Part shown: positions 7,927 through 17,752 of the stretch, piece by piece
How the letters are laid out: every line of letters begins with the position of its first letter
Position numbering within the stretch: the first letter of the stretch is position 1
Assembly (NCBI RefSeq): GCF_003076515.1
Contig: NZ_CP022390.1
Location: forward strand, 1,364,001-1,428,000
Length of the DNA: 64,000 nt
Source of the DNA: Alcaligenes aquatilis
Lineage (GTDB): Bacteria > Pseudomonadota > Gammaproteobacteria > Burkholderiales > Burkholderiaceae_B
Direction of reading: 5' to 3'
Notes under the pieces: model-generated
Seen by the model: the letters and a program-made list of their open reading frames with translations, nothing else
The model's database searches: none
What the model was told of the DNA's origin: nothing
Position numbers and translations under genes: made by a program

Positions 7927-10854
7927 ATGTATTTGCTCGTGATCCTAGCACTGCCGTTCATCGGTAGTTTGCTATCTTCCCTGATGCCCGCGAACTCTCG
8001 CAAACTCCAAGCATCTCTTGCAGGCGCTGTTGCCATTACCTGCACCCTACTGACTCTCTACGCCTATCCAGACATTGCTCGCGGAGAGGTGTTGGAGTCA
8101 TCCCGTTCCTGGATTCCCGCTCATGGCTTGACCTTCAAGCTGCGCATGGACGGCTATGCCTGGCTGTTCAGTGTCATCATTACTGCCATGGGGGCCTTGA
8201 TTGCCCTTTACGCGCATTATTACCTGTCAGCCCAAGATCCAGTCCGACGCTTCTTCTCCTTTCTACAAGCCTTTATGGGTTCGATGCTCGGCGTGGTGCT
8301 GTCGGGCAACCTGATCCAGTTGGTGGTGTTCTGGGAGCTGACGAGCATCTCCTCCTTCATGCTGATCGCCTACTGGTATCACCGCATGGATGCGCGCCGG
8401 GGTGCGCGTATGTCGCTGATCATCACCGGCACCGGGGGGTTCTGTTTACTGGCAGGTGTGCTCATGCTGGGCCAGGCCGCTGGCAGCTATGACTTGAGCG
8501 TGGTATTGGAGTCGGGCGAGCAGATTCGCAACCACCCTTGGTATACCGGGATGCTGATCCTGATTGCCTTGGGCGCGCTCACTAAAAGTGCCCAGTTCCC
8601 CTTTCATATCTGGCTACCCCATGCCATGGCCGCCCCCACTCCCGTGTCGGCGTATTTACACTCGGCCACCATGGTCAAGGCCGGCGTATTCCTGTTGGCA
8701 CGCCTGTGGCCTGCACTGTCGGGCACGACAGAATGGGCTGTCATTATTGGTGGCGCCGGTCTGTGCTCTCTGACACTGGGAGCCTACGTAGCCATGTTCC
8801 AGCGCGATATGAAAGGCGTGCTGGCCTACTCCACCATTAGCCATCTGGGTCTGATTACCTTGCTGCTGGGGCTGAACAGCCCGCTTGCTCTGGTCGCGGC
8901 GCTGTTTCACATGATGAACCATGCCACCTTCAAGGCTTCCTTGTTCATGGCAGCCGGTATCGTGGACCACGAAACGGGAACCCGTAACCTGAATCGGCTA
9001 TCCGGTCTGCGCCACGCTATGCCCTTGACAGCCACTCTGGCAACTGTCGCGGCAGCCGCCATGGCCGGCGTGCCCCTGTTGAACGGCTTTATCTCCAAAG
9101 AAATGTTCTTTGCCGAGACCATTCTGGCCGGTAACGGCAATATCTGGGAGTACGCTCTGCCCGTTGTGGCGGTCATCGCCGGGGCCTTTAGCGTGGCCTA
9201 TTCCCTACGCTTTATCGCCCAGGTCTTCTTTGGTCCTGTCGCCACCGACTTGCCACGACAGCCGCATGAGCCGCCTCGCCGCATGTTGATCCCCAGTGCC
9301 ATTTTGGTGCTGACCTGTTTGTTGGTCGGTATTATTCCTAGCCTGACGTTTGGCCCCTTCCTGCATACTGCGGCCAACGCCATTCTGGGCGCTGAAATGC
9401 CCCAATACAACCTGGCCGTCTGGCATGGTTTCAACCTGCCCTTGATCATGAGCCTGCTTGCCACCGGCATGGGCGTGATCTTCGTTCTGATCATCAACCG
9501 TTTCTACAAAAACCGCCAAGGCCGCACGCCTTTGCTGACCCGTGCCGATGGCAGGCGCTTCTTTGAGCTGGCCATGGAATATCTGGAAGTGGCCGCAAAC
9601 TGGGCGGTAGGCAAACTGTACTCGCCACGCCTGCAACGTCAGATGCTGCTGATCATTGTGGCAACACTCTGCGTTGCCTCCCTGCCTCTGGCCCGTGGAA
9701 ACTGGTTCAAATCCACCATTTCTACACCCATTGACCCCTTCTTTGTCCTGATGTGGGCAGTGGGAATTGCCTGCGCGATTGGTGCTGCCCGTCAAGCCAA
9801 ATTCCACCGTCCGGCCTCCTTGTTGCTATCCGGAGGTGCCGGTCTGGTTACCAGCCTGACCTTTGCCTGGCTGTCGGCCCCTGACCTGGCACTGACTCAA
9901 TTGGCCGTAGAAGTAGTCACCGTGGTGCTGATTTTGCTGGGCCTGCGCTGGTTGCCACAACGGGTCAGTGATATACCCGGCAATCAGGACAAGAGTGCTC
10001 GCGCCCTGCTACGCCGTAGCCGCGATTTGATCATTGCCATTCTGGCCGGTTGCGGTATTGCTGTGCTGGCCTACGCCATGATGACGCGCCCTCACCCCAG
10101 CGGTATCTCCCCCTTCTTTGTCGAGAAAGCGCTGCCTCTGGGCGGCGGGGCCAACGTAGTGAACGTGATTCTGGTCGACTTCCGTGGCTTTGATACCTTT
10201 GGTGAAATCGTGGTGCTGGCTATTGTTGCCTTGACGGTCTTCGCCTTGCTGCGTCGTTTCCGCCCCCCCATTGAAGCCATTGCCCAGCCGCTGGCCCGTC
10301 GCCAGAACGTCAAGGACAGCCGCGAAGCTGTCTTTGTGGAGCCCGACCCCAAGACTGCCCTGCCCGAAGGCATCATGCAGATCCCTGCCGTCTTGCTGCG
10401 CTTGCTACTGCCTATCTCTACGCTGATCGCCTTGTACTTCCTGCTGCGCGGGCACAACCTGCCTGGTGGTGGTTTCGTGGGAGGCCTGATCATGGCAACC
10501 GGCATTATCTTGCAGTACATGGTCAGCGGCGTGGTGTGGATGGAATCCCGCCCACTGATTCAACCTCAAACCTGGATTGGCTTGGGTCTGTTGACCGCCG
10601 GTGTGGCCGCCATGCTGGTCTGGGCCTTTAACAAGCCCTTTCTATCGGCCCAAAGCTGGGATCTGCACCTGCCCCTGGTTGGCAATGTGCATACTTCCAG
10701 CGCACTGATTTTTGACATCGGCGTGTTCATGCTGGTGATTGGCTCCACCATCCTGATTTTGATCGCGTTGGCTCACCAGTCCCTACGTTTTTATCGCAAA
10801 CTACCGTCGCTGCAATCCGCCTCGAACGCTTCATCCGGGATGGAGAACAAATAA
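7927..10854 (+). CDS. mrpA: Mrp/Pha-type cation/H+ antiporter subunit A fused to B
   Basis: A 975-residue polytopic membrane protein. Residues 1 to about 770 are the NuoL/MrpA-like channel, with family motifs such as FWELTSISSFMLI, TKSAQFPFHIWLPHAM and the conserved PTPVSAYLHSATMVKAG. The last roughly 160 residues (from about 810, with LRGHNLPGGGFVGGL) are a complete MrpB domain, the usual Pha arrangement in proteobacteria. It exports Na+ or K+ in exchange for protons as part of a hetero-oligomer with MrpC-G, giving salt and alkali tolerance. First gene of a six-gene operon whose members overlap by 1-4 bases. A purine-rich GGAG lies upstream of the ATG. Also called mnhA or phaAB. Confidence 0.93.
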   Translation: MYLLVILALPFIGSLLSSLMPANSRKLQASLAGAVAITCTLLTLYAYPDIARGEVLESSRSWIPAHGLTFKLRMDGYAWLFSVIITAMGALIALYAHYYLSAQDPVRRFFSFLQAFMGSMLGVVLSGNLIQLVVFWELTSISSFMLIAYWYHRMDARRGARMSLIITGTGGFCLLAGVLMLGQAAGSYDLSVVLESGEQIRNHPWYTGMLILIALGALTKSAQFPFHIWLPHAMAAPTPVSAYLHSATMVKAGVFLLARLWPALSGTTEWAVIIGGAGLCSLTLGAYVAMFQRDMKGVLAYSTISHLGLITLLLGLNSPLALVAALFHMMNHATFKASLFMAAGIVDHETGTRNLNRLSGLRHAMPLTATLATVAAAAMAGVPLLNGFISKEMFFAETILAGNGNIWEYALPVVAVIAGAFSVAYSLRFIAQVFFGPVATDLPRQPHEPPRRMLIPSAILVLTCLLVGIIPSLTFGPFLHTAANAILGAEMPQYNLAVWHGFNLPLIMSLLATGMGVIFVLIINRFYKNRQGRTPLLTRADGRRFFELAMEYLEVAANWAVGKLYSPRLQRQMLLIIVATLCVASLPLARGNWFKSTISTPIDPFFVLMWAVGIACAIGAARQAKFHRPASLLLSGGAGLVTSLTFAWLSAPDLALTQLAVEVVTVVLILLGLRWLPQRVSDIPGNQDKSARALLRRSRDLIIAILAGCGIAVLAYAMMTRPHPSGISPFFVEKALPLGGGANVVNVILVDFRGFDTFGEIVVLAIVALTVFALLRRFRPPIEAIAQPLARRQNVKDSREAVFVEPDPKTALPEGIMQIPAVLLRLLLPISTLIALYFLLRGHNLPGGGFVGGLIMATGIILQYMVSGVVWMESRPLIQPQTWIGLGLLTAGVAAMLVWAFNKPFLSAQSWDLHLPLVGNVHTSSALIFDIGVFMLVIGSTILILIALAHQSLRFYRKLPSLQSASNASSGMENK

Positions 10855-11195
10855 TGGAAATCGTGCTTTCAATTGCGATTGGTGTACTGGCCGGCTCAGG
10901 CGTTTGGCTCCTGCTGCGCCCACGTACTTTTCAGGTCATCATGGGACTGGCTTTAGTGTCCTACGCCGTGAACCTGTTCATCTTCAGTATGGGTAGGCTC
11001 AAAATCAGCGCCGCTCCCGTTATCAACGCCAGCAAACAGGGGGTGGACTATGCGGACCCCCTGCCCCAAGCTTTGGTGTTGACCGCAATTGTGATTGGCT
11101 TTGCCACCACCGCCCTGTTTCTGGTCGTCATTCTGGCCAATCGCGGCCTGAGCGGCACTGACCACGTTGATGGCCGCGAGGAAGACGATCTGTGA
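10854..11195 (+). CDS. mrpC: Mrp antiporter subunit C
   Basis: A 113-residue NuoK-like membrane subunit with three predicted helices: residues about 3-21, 26-45 and 72-95. The motif PLPQALVLTAIVIGFA is characteristic of MrpC/MnhC. Its start overlaps the mrpA stop by one base and its end overlaps mrpD by four, so translation is probably coupled. It is needed for assembly and cation exchange of the Mrp complex. Confidence 0.93.
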   Translation: MEIVLSIAIGVLAGSGVWLLLRPRTFQVIMGLALVSYAVNLFIFSMGRLKISAAPVINASKQGVDYADPLPQALVLTAIVIGFATTALFLVVILANRGLSGTDHVDGREEDDL

Positions 11196-12826
11196 GTCTA
11201 CTCAACCAACACTTGCCCGTATTGCCGGTCGCCATCCCTATGGTGGCTGCGGCCCTGATGGTGATGCTGCGCGACAAGCGCCGTCACTACAAGCTGCTGA
11301 TCGCCTTTGGCTCCTTATTGGCCCAATTGTTTTGTGCCGTTTATCTATTGTTACTGGCCGATGGCACGCTGGCCCCGATCTGGCCACAATCCGTCGGAGT
11401 GTACCTGCTGGGGGATTGGCCGGCCCCCTTCGGAATCGTTCTGGTCGTGGACCGTTTGGCCGCCTTTTTGCTGGTTCTGACCAATGTGCTCGCTTTTTGC
11501 TGCTGGTTCTATTCACTGGCCCGTTGGGACCGCGTAGGGGTACATTTCCATTCCCTGTTCCAGTTGCTATTGATGGGTCTGAACGGCGCTTTCCTGACGG
11601 GTGACCTGTTCAACCTATTTGTATTTTTCGAGGTTTTGCTGGCAGCATCCTATGGGCTGATGCTGCACGGTTCGGGCGCCGCCCGCGTCAGTGCCGGACT
11701 GCACTACATCGCCGTCAACCTGATCTCCTCTTTTCTGCTGCTGATCGCCATCGCCCTGATTTACGGTGTCACTGGCACCTTGAACATGGCCGATTTAGCC
11801 CTGCGTGCCGGCTCCCTGCCCGACGCGGACCGCCTGGTGTTCGAGTCAGCCTTGGCCATCCTGGGTATCGCCTTTCTGATCAAAGCCGCCGCCTGGCCTT
11901 TGAACTTGTGGCTACCCAATGCCTACGGCAATGCCAGCGCTCCAGTCGCTGCCATGTTCGCCATCATGACCAAGGTTGGTATTTACGCACTGCTGCGCAT
12001 CGGCTCCTTGCTACTTCCCACCGGAGCCCCGGCCGCCTTTGGCGTGGCCTGGATGTTCCCGGCGGGCATTGCCACTCTCACCTTTGGCGCTATCGGCGTG
12101 ATGGCCGCACAACAACCCGAACGGCTGGCCAGTTATTGCATCATCGTGTCCTCAGGCACCCTGCTGGCCGCCCTGGGTATGCCAGGAGTCATTCTGACAG
12201 GCCCTGCCCTGTATTACATGCTGAGCAGCGTACTGGCTCTGGGTGCGTTTTTTCTGCTGCTGGAGCTGGTCAGCCGCACCAAGCCCTTTGGAGCCGACCT
12301 GTTGGCAGTCAGTCAGGAGGTCTTTGATCTGGACGACCCGGAATCCGAAGACCATAGCGATGATGTGGTCGGCGTGGCCATCCCCGGTGTCATGGTATTT
12401 CTGGGCATGTCCTTTATTGCCTGCGCCTTGCTGATTGTGGGCCTGCCGCCGCTATCGGGCTTTGTGGCCAAGCTGTCCTTGCTGACGGCCGCCCTGAAAG
12501 CCTCGGGTCAGTCGCCAGAGCCGCTTAACGCCTGGATTCTGACAGCCGCTGTGCTGATCTCGGGTGTGGCCGGTTTGATCGCCATGGTGCGTGTGGGAAT
12601 TCGTCTGTTCTGGAGCAATAGCTCCTTGACGATTCCCCGCCTGAAACTGATCGAAGCCGCCCCCATCGCCAGCATTATTATGGCTTGCGCGATCTTGAGT
12701 TGGTATGCCGGCCCCATCACGACTTACCTGGAACAGACGGCGCAACAACTGGATGAACCCCGTATTTACATCGGCTCGGTCTTGCGGCAAAACCCCGTGC
12801 GCTCTGTCCAGGCGGAGGGATTCTAA
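11192..12826 (+). CDS. mrpD: Mrp antiporter subunit D
   Basis: A 544-residue NuoM/N-like proton-channel subunit. Visible family features are FNLFVFFEVLLAASYGLML, AAWPLNLWLPNAYG and VAAMFAIMTKVGIYALLR, which carry the conserved Glu and Lys residues of the antiporter-like half channel. The start is GTG at 11192, overlapping mrpC by four bases. A hydrophilic Asp/Glu-rich loop at about residues 375-390 is longer than in many homologues. It works with MrpA as one of the two ion-translocating modules. Confidence 0.93.
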   Translation: MSLLNQHLPVLPVAIPMVAAALMVMLRDKRRHYKLLIAFGSLLAQLFCAVYLLLLADGTLAPIWPQSVGVYLLGDWPAPFGIVLVVDRLAAFLLVLTNVLAFCCWFYSLARWDRVGVHFHSLFQLLLMGLNGAFLTGDLFNLFVFFEVLLAASYGLMLHGSGAARVSAGLHYIAVNLISSFLLLIAIALIYGVTGTLNMADLALRAGSLPDADRLVFESALAILGIAFLIKAAAWPLNLWLPNAYGNASAPVAAMFAIMTKVGIYALLRIGSLLLPTGAPAAFGVAWMFPAGIATLTFGAIGVMAAQQPERLASYCIIVSSGTLLAALGMPGVILTGPALYYMLSSVLALGAFFLLLELVSRTKPFGADLLAVSQEVFDLDDPESEDHSDDVVGVAIPGVMVFLGMSFIACALLIVGLPPLSGFVAKLSLLTAALKASGQSPEPLNAWILTAAVLISGVAGLIAMVRVGIRLFWSNSSLTIPRLKLIEAAPIASIIMACAILSWYAGPITTYLEQTAQQLDEPRIYIGSVLRQNPVRSVQAEGF

Positions 12827-13311
12827 TGCGACGCTATACCAAACATCTTTTCCTGCCTTTGCTGCTACTGAGTCTATGGCTGCTGCTGAACGACTCACTC
12901 TCGGCCGGTTACGTGGTGCTGGGCCTGTTCCTGGCCATCGCCCTGAGTTTGGCTGCCATTCCCTTTCGTCCAGTTAAAGCCAGTATCCGTCATCCCTTTC
13001 TGGCCCTGAAACTCATCTGCCAAGTCACGTGGGACATTGCACTGTCCAATATTGCCGTGGGCCATCTGGTGTTGAAAGGCGGCGATGCGCCCCGACCCGG
13101 TTTTTTAGCCATTCCCCTGCGCATGACCGACCCGCACGGTCTGGCAGCGCTGGCCTGCATCATTACCTATACACCAGGTACCGTCTGGTCCGGCTTTGAC
13201 TATGAAACCCGCGTCCTGACCTTGCATATTCTGGATCTACAAGACGAGCAGGTCTGGTTAGACACTATTCAGAAGCGCTATCAAGAACCGCTACTGGAGA
13301 TTTTCCAATGA
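12826..13311 (+). CDS. mrpE: Mrp antiporter subunit E
   Basis: A 161-residue MnhE-family subunit. Two N-terminal hydrophobic helices (about 7-22 and 28-46) precede a cytoplasmic domain with the family-typical ACIITYTPGTVWSGFD and a C-terminal Leu-rich HILDLQDE segment. It overlaps mrpD by one base and mrpF by four. It is an accessory, assembly-promoting part of the antiporter. Confidence 0.9.
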   Translation: MRRYTKHLFLPLLLLSLWLLLNDSLSAGYVVLGLFLAIALSLAAIPFRPVKASIRHPFLALKLICQVTWDIALSNIAVGHLVLKGGDAPRPGFLAIPLRMTDPHGLAALACIITYTPGTVWSGFDYETRVLTLHILDLQDEQVWLDTIQKRYQEPLLEIFQ

Positions 13312-13589
13312 TAGACATTGTTTACTGGGCCTGTCAGTTTGCCCTGGGCTGCTTTGTCCTGGGCATGGGCTGCGCCGTCATCCGTCTACTTAAGGGTCCG
13401 TCGGCCGCCGACCGCGTACTGGCGCTGGACACCATGTACATCAACGGCATGCTGGCCTTGTTGGCCCTTGGCATCCGCTTTGACTCCACCCTGTATTTTG
13501 ATATCGCCTTGCTCATTGCCCTGTTTGGTTTTGTAGGTTCGGCAGCGATGGCGAAATTCCTGCTACGCGCCGAGGTAATCGAACCATGA
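13308..13589 (+). CDS. mrpF: Mrp antiporter subunit F
   Basis: A 93-residue protein with three predicted membrane helices and the MrpF signature RLLKGPSAADRVLALDT. It overlaps its neighbours by four bases on each side. It is a small structural subunit of the antiporter. Confidence 0.92.
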   Translation: MIDIVYWACQFALGCFVLGMGCAVIRLLKGPSAADRVLALDTMYINGMLALLALGIRFDSTLYFDIALLIALFGFVGSAAMAKFLLRAEVIEP

Positions 13590-14002
13590 CTACACCTTTG
13601 TTGCCCTGGTGGCTGGCCGTCCCGGTCGCCCTTTTACTAGTACTGAGCGGCATCGTGGCTCTGGTGGGGTCAGCTGGCCTGCTGCGTTTTAAGCATTTTT
13701 ACTCTCGCATCCACGCCCCCACTATGGGCAATACATTAGGTACATTCTTTATGGTGCTGGCCGTAGCCATCAGCGCCAGCCACTTGATGAGCCGTCCTAT
13801 CCTGCACCCGCTCATCCTGAGTGTGCTCTTGATCATTACCTCGCCGGTGACAGCCATTTTTTTGATGCGCGCCGCCATCAAGCGAGAGCATCGCCAGCGT
13901 CTAGCCAAATATGGCCCGGATGAACCGGGCTACCTGGACATGCCACATAAAGCGCCTCTACCGAAAGAATTGGCTGAACCGCCAAGCAGCGACAGGACTT
14001 GA
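13586..14002 (+). CDS. mrpG: Mrp antiporter subunit G
   Basis: A 138-residue MnhG-family subunit with three hydrophobic helices and the signature GLLRFKHFYSRIHAPTMGN. The hydrophilic tail (about 105-138) is Lys/Glu/Pro-rich. Last gene of the operon, followed 73 bases later by a strong hairpin with a T-run. Confidence 0.92.
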   Translation: MTTPLLPWWLAVPVALLLVLSGIVALVGSAGLLRFKHFYSRIHAPTMGNTLGTFFMVLAVAISASHLMSRPILHPLILSVLLIITSPVTAIFLMRAAIKREHRQRLAKYGPDEPGYLDMPHKAPLPKELAEPPSSDRT

Positions 14003-14075
14003 ATCAAGCCATGGGGGTTTAGAAAAGTTTTATTACCCTCACTTGCACCTGCTCCACCTATACTAGTAAGTGTTT

Positions 14076-14113
14076 ACTGCGTATCGGGAATTGCCCCATA
14101 CGCAGTCGTTTTT
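14076..14113 (+). terminator. Terminator of the mrp operon
   Basis: A nine-bp outer stem (ACTGCGTAT/ATACGCAGT), with further GC pairing inside, is followed by CGTTTTT on the plus strand. Confidence 0.7.
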
Positions 14114-14199
14114 GGGGCTTTGCGGCCTGCTACTCATACCTGCTCGTAACAGCGCTCGCCAAGCCGGTGATTCCCTTAGCAAGTCAAGGAGTGAGATCG

Positions 14200-14577
14200 A
14201 TGAGTCTACTTACACGCCCATCCCGAATTCTGAAAGCAAGCTTGCTCAGCTTAGGTTTGCTCTCACCCGCTGCCTGGGCTCAAACCCCGTCCCAAGACTA
14301 CCAACGCGATATCCAACGCTGTGAACAATTCACCGGGGAGCAGCGCACCACTTGCCGTCGCGAAGCTGGTGCCGCTTTGCAAGCCGCGCGTCACCACAAG
14401 CTGGGCAAACGCGACCACAATATGGATGCCAATCGCCAGGCGCGTTGCCATCGTCTGCCTGCGGATCGCCAGCAAGACTGCCTGAAAGCCATGACCGGCC
14501 AGGACACAACGGTGCGCGGTAGCGTGGAAGGCGGCGGTATTTTGCGCGAGACCACGACGGTGATGCCTGCCCCGTAA
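14200..14577 (+). CDS. Small secreted protein of unknown function
   Basis: A 125-residue product from the ATG at 14200, chosen because AAGGAG lies upstream and a signal peptide begins there. The leader runs to about residue 28 (SLLSLGLLSPAAWA cleavage region). The mature part is hydrophilic, rich in Arg and Gln, and has four Cys (CEQF, TTCRRE, RCHRL, DCLK contexts) that could form two disulfides in the periplasm. No family recognised. It stands alone between two terminators, so it is probably its own transcript. Confidence 0.75.
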   Translation: MSLLTRPSRILKASLLSLGLLSPAAWAQTPSQDYQRDIQRCEQFTGEQRTTCRREAGAALQAARHHKLGKRDHNMDANRQARCHRLPADRQQDCLKAMTGQDTTVRGSVEGGGILRETTTVMPAP

Positions 14578-14620
14578 GTGCACGATGCACACGGCTATCC
14601 TGGCAGGTAGTCAAACAAAA

Positions 14621-14646
14621 AGAATGGGCCTTGCAAGGCCCATTCT
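14621..14646. terminator. Bidirectional terminator between secreted gene and kup
   Basis: A 26-base perfect palindrome beginning AGAATGGGCC lies between convergent genes, with A-rich bases on the left and T-rich bases on the right, so it can serve both directions. Confidence 0.75.
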
Positions 14647-14683
14647 TCATTTCTGCGGGCTGTTTCTTTAGCCCATCTCCAAT

Positions 14684-16570
14684 TTACAACTCCACCTGTA
14701 TACCCATCTCCACCACACGATTAGGCGGAATCTTGAAAAAGCGGGTACTGCGGCTGGCATTGCGAGCCATGAATGCAAACAAACGCCGGCGCCAGCCCAA
14801 ATACCAAGGCTGACGCGATTGAATCATCACCGTCTGGCGCGACAGGAAATAGGACGTTTGCATCGGCTCCAGATTCAGCTCTGGGTGCTCCAGGGTGATC
14901 TGCTCCAGTAATTGCGGCACATTAGGTTCCTGCTTGAAACCCCAGGAAGCGACCGCCTGCCAACTGCCACGACTGAGACGTTGCAGGGTATAACGCTCTC
15001 CAAATGGAACATAAGGGACACCGGCACTCGTCACAGTCAAGAACAAGACCTGCTCGTGCAGAACCTTATTGTGTTTCAGGTTATGCAATAGCGCCGGAGG
15101 AACAGAGTCGGGAATCGTACTCATGAATACGGCCGTACCCGGTACGCGGGTAGGCGCGTACTCCTCCAGACTCAGCAAAAATTCTTTCAGCGGCTGCTTG
15201 TTTTCCAGCAGGCGCTCGTGCAAAGCAGCCCGCCCCTGACGCCAGGTCAACATCAGGCCCAACAACACAGAGCCCACTAACAAGGGTAGCCAGCCACCCT
15301 CCAAAATCTTGAGCGCATTGGCCGAAAACAGGAGCACGTCCAGAATCAGGAAAATACCCAACAACCCCAACCAGGCCCAACGCTTGATTCCGCTGGCGCG
15401 GCGCGGCAGCAAAAGCAAGGCCAGCAAGCTGGTCATCAACATCGTCCCTGTTACCGCAAAACCGTACGCATGGGCCAGACGATCCGAGGAGCCAAAGCTC
15501 AGAACCAGAATCATCACTGCCACACACAGCAGTAAGTTCACACGCGGCAGATAAATCTGCCCCTCTTCTTTAGCCGACGTGTGTTGAATCACCATGCGTG
15601 GCCAGAATCCAAGCTGAACTGCCTGACGGGTAACAGAGAACGCGCCGGAAATCACGGATTGGGACGCAATCACCGTTGCGACCGTGGCCAGCATGACCAT
15701 CGGTACCAAAGCCCAGTTGGGAGCCAGAAAAAAGAAGGGATTACGAATCGCCGTCGGGTCAGAAATCAGCAAAGCACCTTGACCGAAATAGCACAGGACC
15801 AGGCAAGGCATCACGATCATGAACCATGCTTTGCGTATCAATGGACGACCAAAGTGTCCCATATCGGCATACAAGGCCTCGGCACCGGTCAAGGCCAGTA
15901 CCAGCGCCCCCAGCAGCAAAAAGGTTTGCCAGGGTGCCTCAGCAACAAAGGCCACGGCCCAACGCGGATCCAAAGCCAGCAACACTTGCGGGTGCTCAAT
16001 AACACGCCACAGCCCCAGCCCACCCAACACCAGAAACCAGGTCAACATAATGGGGCCGAACAGCTTGCCCATGGTTCCCGTACCGCGCGACTGAATCAAG
16101 AACAAGGCCAGCAAGACCCCCAGCGCCAGAGGCACTATCCAGGGATCCAGCACATGGGACACCATACCTATGCCCTCCAGCGCAGACATCACAGAAATGG
16201 CTGGCGTAATAATACTGTCCCCGTAAAACAAAGCCGCGCCAATCAGCCCCAGCACCACAATGATCTGACGACGCGGCCCTTGAATGCCACGTGCAGCCAA
16301 CTCCATCAGTGCCAGCGTACCGCCCTCCCCTTTATTATCCAGGCGCAACACTACCGTGACGTACTTGATGGAGACCACCACCGTCAACAGCCAGAACAAC
16401 AAAGACAACACTCCATAGACCTGTTCGGCGCCGGGCTGTCCATAAGGACTCAGGGCCACTTTCATGGTGTAGAGCGGGCTGGTTCCAATATCGCCATACA
16501 CTACGCCTAACGCGCCCATTAACAAGGCGGCTTGCGCCGCTTTCTTGGGGTTTTCTGTTGCTGTGTTCAA
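14684..16570 (-). CDS. kup: Kup-type potassium uptake protein
   Basis: A 628-residue K+/H+ symporter. The N-terminal GALGVVYGDIGTSPLYTMK is diagnostic of the Kup/HAK family. About 12 hydrophobic helices extend to roughly residue 440, then a cytoplasmic C-terminal domain with VPGTAVFMS and the late YFLSRQTV motif. Full length for the family. It starts only three bases after the histidine kinase stop, so it is very likely co-transcribed with the two-component genes upstream. Low-affinity constitutive K+ uptake is the known role; here the linkage suggests regulation by, or signalling to, that sensor. Confidence 0.93.
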   Translation of the reverse strand: MNTATENPKKAAQAALLMGALGVVYGDIGTSPLYTMKVALSPYGQPGAEQVYGVLSLLFWLLTVVVSIKYVTVVLRLDNKGEGGTLALMELAARGIQGPRRQIIVVLGLIGAALFYGDSIITPAISVMSALEGIGMVSHVLDPWIVPLALGVLLALFLIQSRGTGTMGKLFGPIMLTWFLVLGGLGLWRVIEHPQVLLALDPRWAVAFVAEAPWQTFLLLGALVLALTGAEALYADMGHFGRPLIRKAWFMIVMPCLVLCYFGQGALLISDPTAIRNPFFFLAPNWALVPMVMLATVATVIASQSVISGAFSVTRQAVQLGFWPRMVIQHTSAKEEGQIYLPRVNLLLCVAVMILVLSFGSSDRLAHAYGFAVTGTMLMTSLLALLLLPRRASGIKRWAWLGLLGIFLILDVLLFSANALKILEGGWLPLLVGSVLLGLMLTWRQGRAALHERLLENKQPLKEFLLSLEEYAPTRVPGTAVFMSTIPDSVPPALLHNLKHNKVLHEQVLFLTVTSAGVPYVPFGERYTLQRLSRGSWQAVASWGFKQEPNVPQLLEQITLEHPELNLEPMQTSYFLSRQTVMIQSRQPWYLGWRRRLFAFMARNASRSTRFFKIPPNRVVEMGIQVEL

Positions 16571-16573
16571 GGC

Positions 16574-17713
16574 TTAATTTCCAATCAAAGTATCGTGCCG
16601 GGTCAGACGCGCACCAATACGCGGACCGGGAAAAACAATGGTGATGCGAGTACCCGGAAAATCAGGACGACTCATCAAGCTCCACCAGGCGCCATGTGCA
16701 CGGGCAATTTCCTGCACAATAGCCAAGCCCAAACCAGAGCCCCCCGCCTGCGTGCCAGGGGAACGGTAAAAAGCCTCAAATACGCGCTGCTGCTCGCTGG
16801 CCTCGATACCCGGCCCGTGATCCTCCACCGACAAAGAAGGCGGATTACTGGCCACCCGCAAAACAATGCGGTCTGTACCTAGCCCATAGCGCAAGGCGTT
16901 ATCCATCAAATTCGACAACAGCTCACGCAATAATATGGGGGCAGCATCAATCCAGACCGGCTTTTCAGGCGCCAGCAAATGGATTTCCACACCATGCTGG
17001 CGAGCCTGCAAGAACCAGTCACCGCCTTCTTCACGCACCCATTCGCACAAATCCAGACGCACAAAACTGTCCTTGATATTGCTATCTGCATCGGTGCGCG
17101 CCAGCACCAGCAACTGCTGACCTAGGCGAATCATGCGGTCCGACACGCTTTTGATGCGCTCGGCTCGTTGGCGAATGTCCTCTGGCAACGGTCGTGCCAG
17201 CATCAGCTCAGACTCCAGCTGCAAACCGGTCAAAGGGGTACGCAACTGATGCGCCGCATGACCAATAAAGCGTTTTTGCGCCTGCAGGGTATCACGCTGG
17301 CGTTCCAGCAACTCGTTAAAGTGCTCCACCAACGGCACCACTTCGGCGGGCAAAGCACTGGCATCCAGGCGCTCGAAGTCATCATCGGACCGATTGCGGA
17401 TCTGTTGTGATAAATCATCAATAGAAGCCAGTTGCGAGCGAATCCCCGACAACAACACCCAGGCAATCAGACTGACCAGCAATACTTGGCTAAGCGCCAT
17501 GGTCCAGAAAATATCGCGCAGCAGCCAATCTTCCAGGCTCATGCGTCGCGTCAGTATCCAGGTAACACTCAAGTCGAGCACCACCAGAATGGAGATCGGG
17601 GGAAACAGACGGCCCATCAATTTACGGGCCAAAGAACCGGGGGCAAGAAAGCGCTCCAGCCAGCCTCGCAACAAGGAGGTTTTTACCGCTGGAGAAAGAT
17701 GCTGATCGGGCAT
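16574..17713 (-). CDS. Sensor histidine kinase
   Basis: A 379-residue inner-membrane kinase. Two hydrophobic segments (about 36-54 and 71-90) enclose a very short external loop of about 17 residues, so it is unlikely to bind a ligand in a periplasmic domain. A HAMP-like linker follows, then the phosphorylated His at 155 in GHAAHQLRTPLTG, the N box NLMDNALRYG, the DHGPGIE G1 box and GGSGLGLAIV. Its partner response regulator lies 39 bases upstream and kup directly downstream. The stimulus is unknown; envelope state or K+ are possible. The start follows a weak AGGT. Confidence 0.88.
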   Translation of the reverse strand: MPDQHLSPAVKTSLLRGWLERFLAPGSLARKLMGRLFPPISILVVLDLSVTWILTRRMSLEDWLLRDIFWTMALSQVLLVSLIAWVLLSGIRSQLASIDDLSQQIRNRSDDDFERLDASALPAEVVPLVEHFNELLERQRDTLQAQKRFIGHAAHQLRTPLTGLQLESELMLARPLPEDIRQRAERIKSVSDRMIRLGQQLLVLARTDADSNIKDSFVRLDLCEWVREEGGDWFLQARQHGVEIHLLAPEKPVWIDAAPILLRELLSNLMDNALRYGLGTDRIVLRVASNPPSLSVEDHGPGIEASEQQRVFEAFYRSPGTQAGGSGLGLAIVQEIARAHGAWWSLMSRPDFPGTRITIVFPGPRIGARLTRHDTLIGN

Positions 17714-17752
17714 GGTTGACCTAGATTTTCAGACAGCAGGCACGGGCTGCCG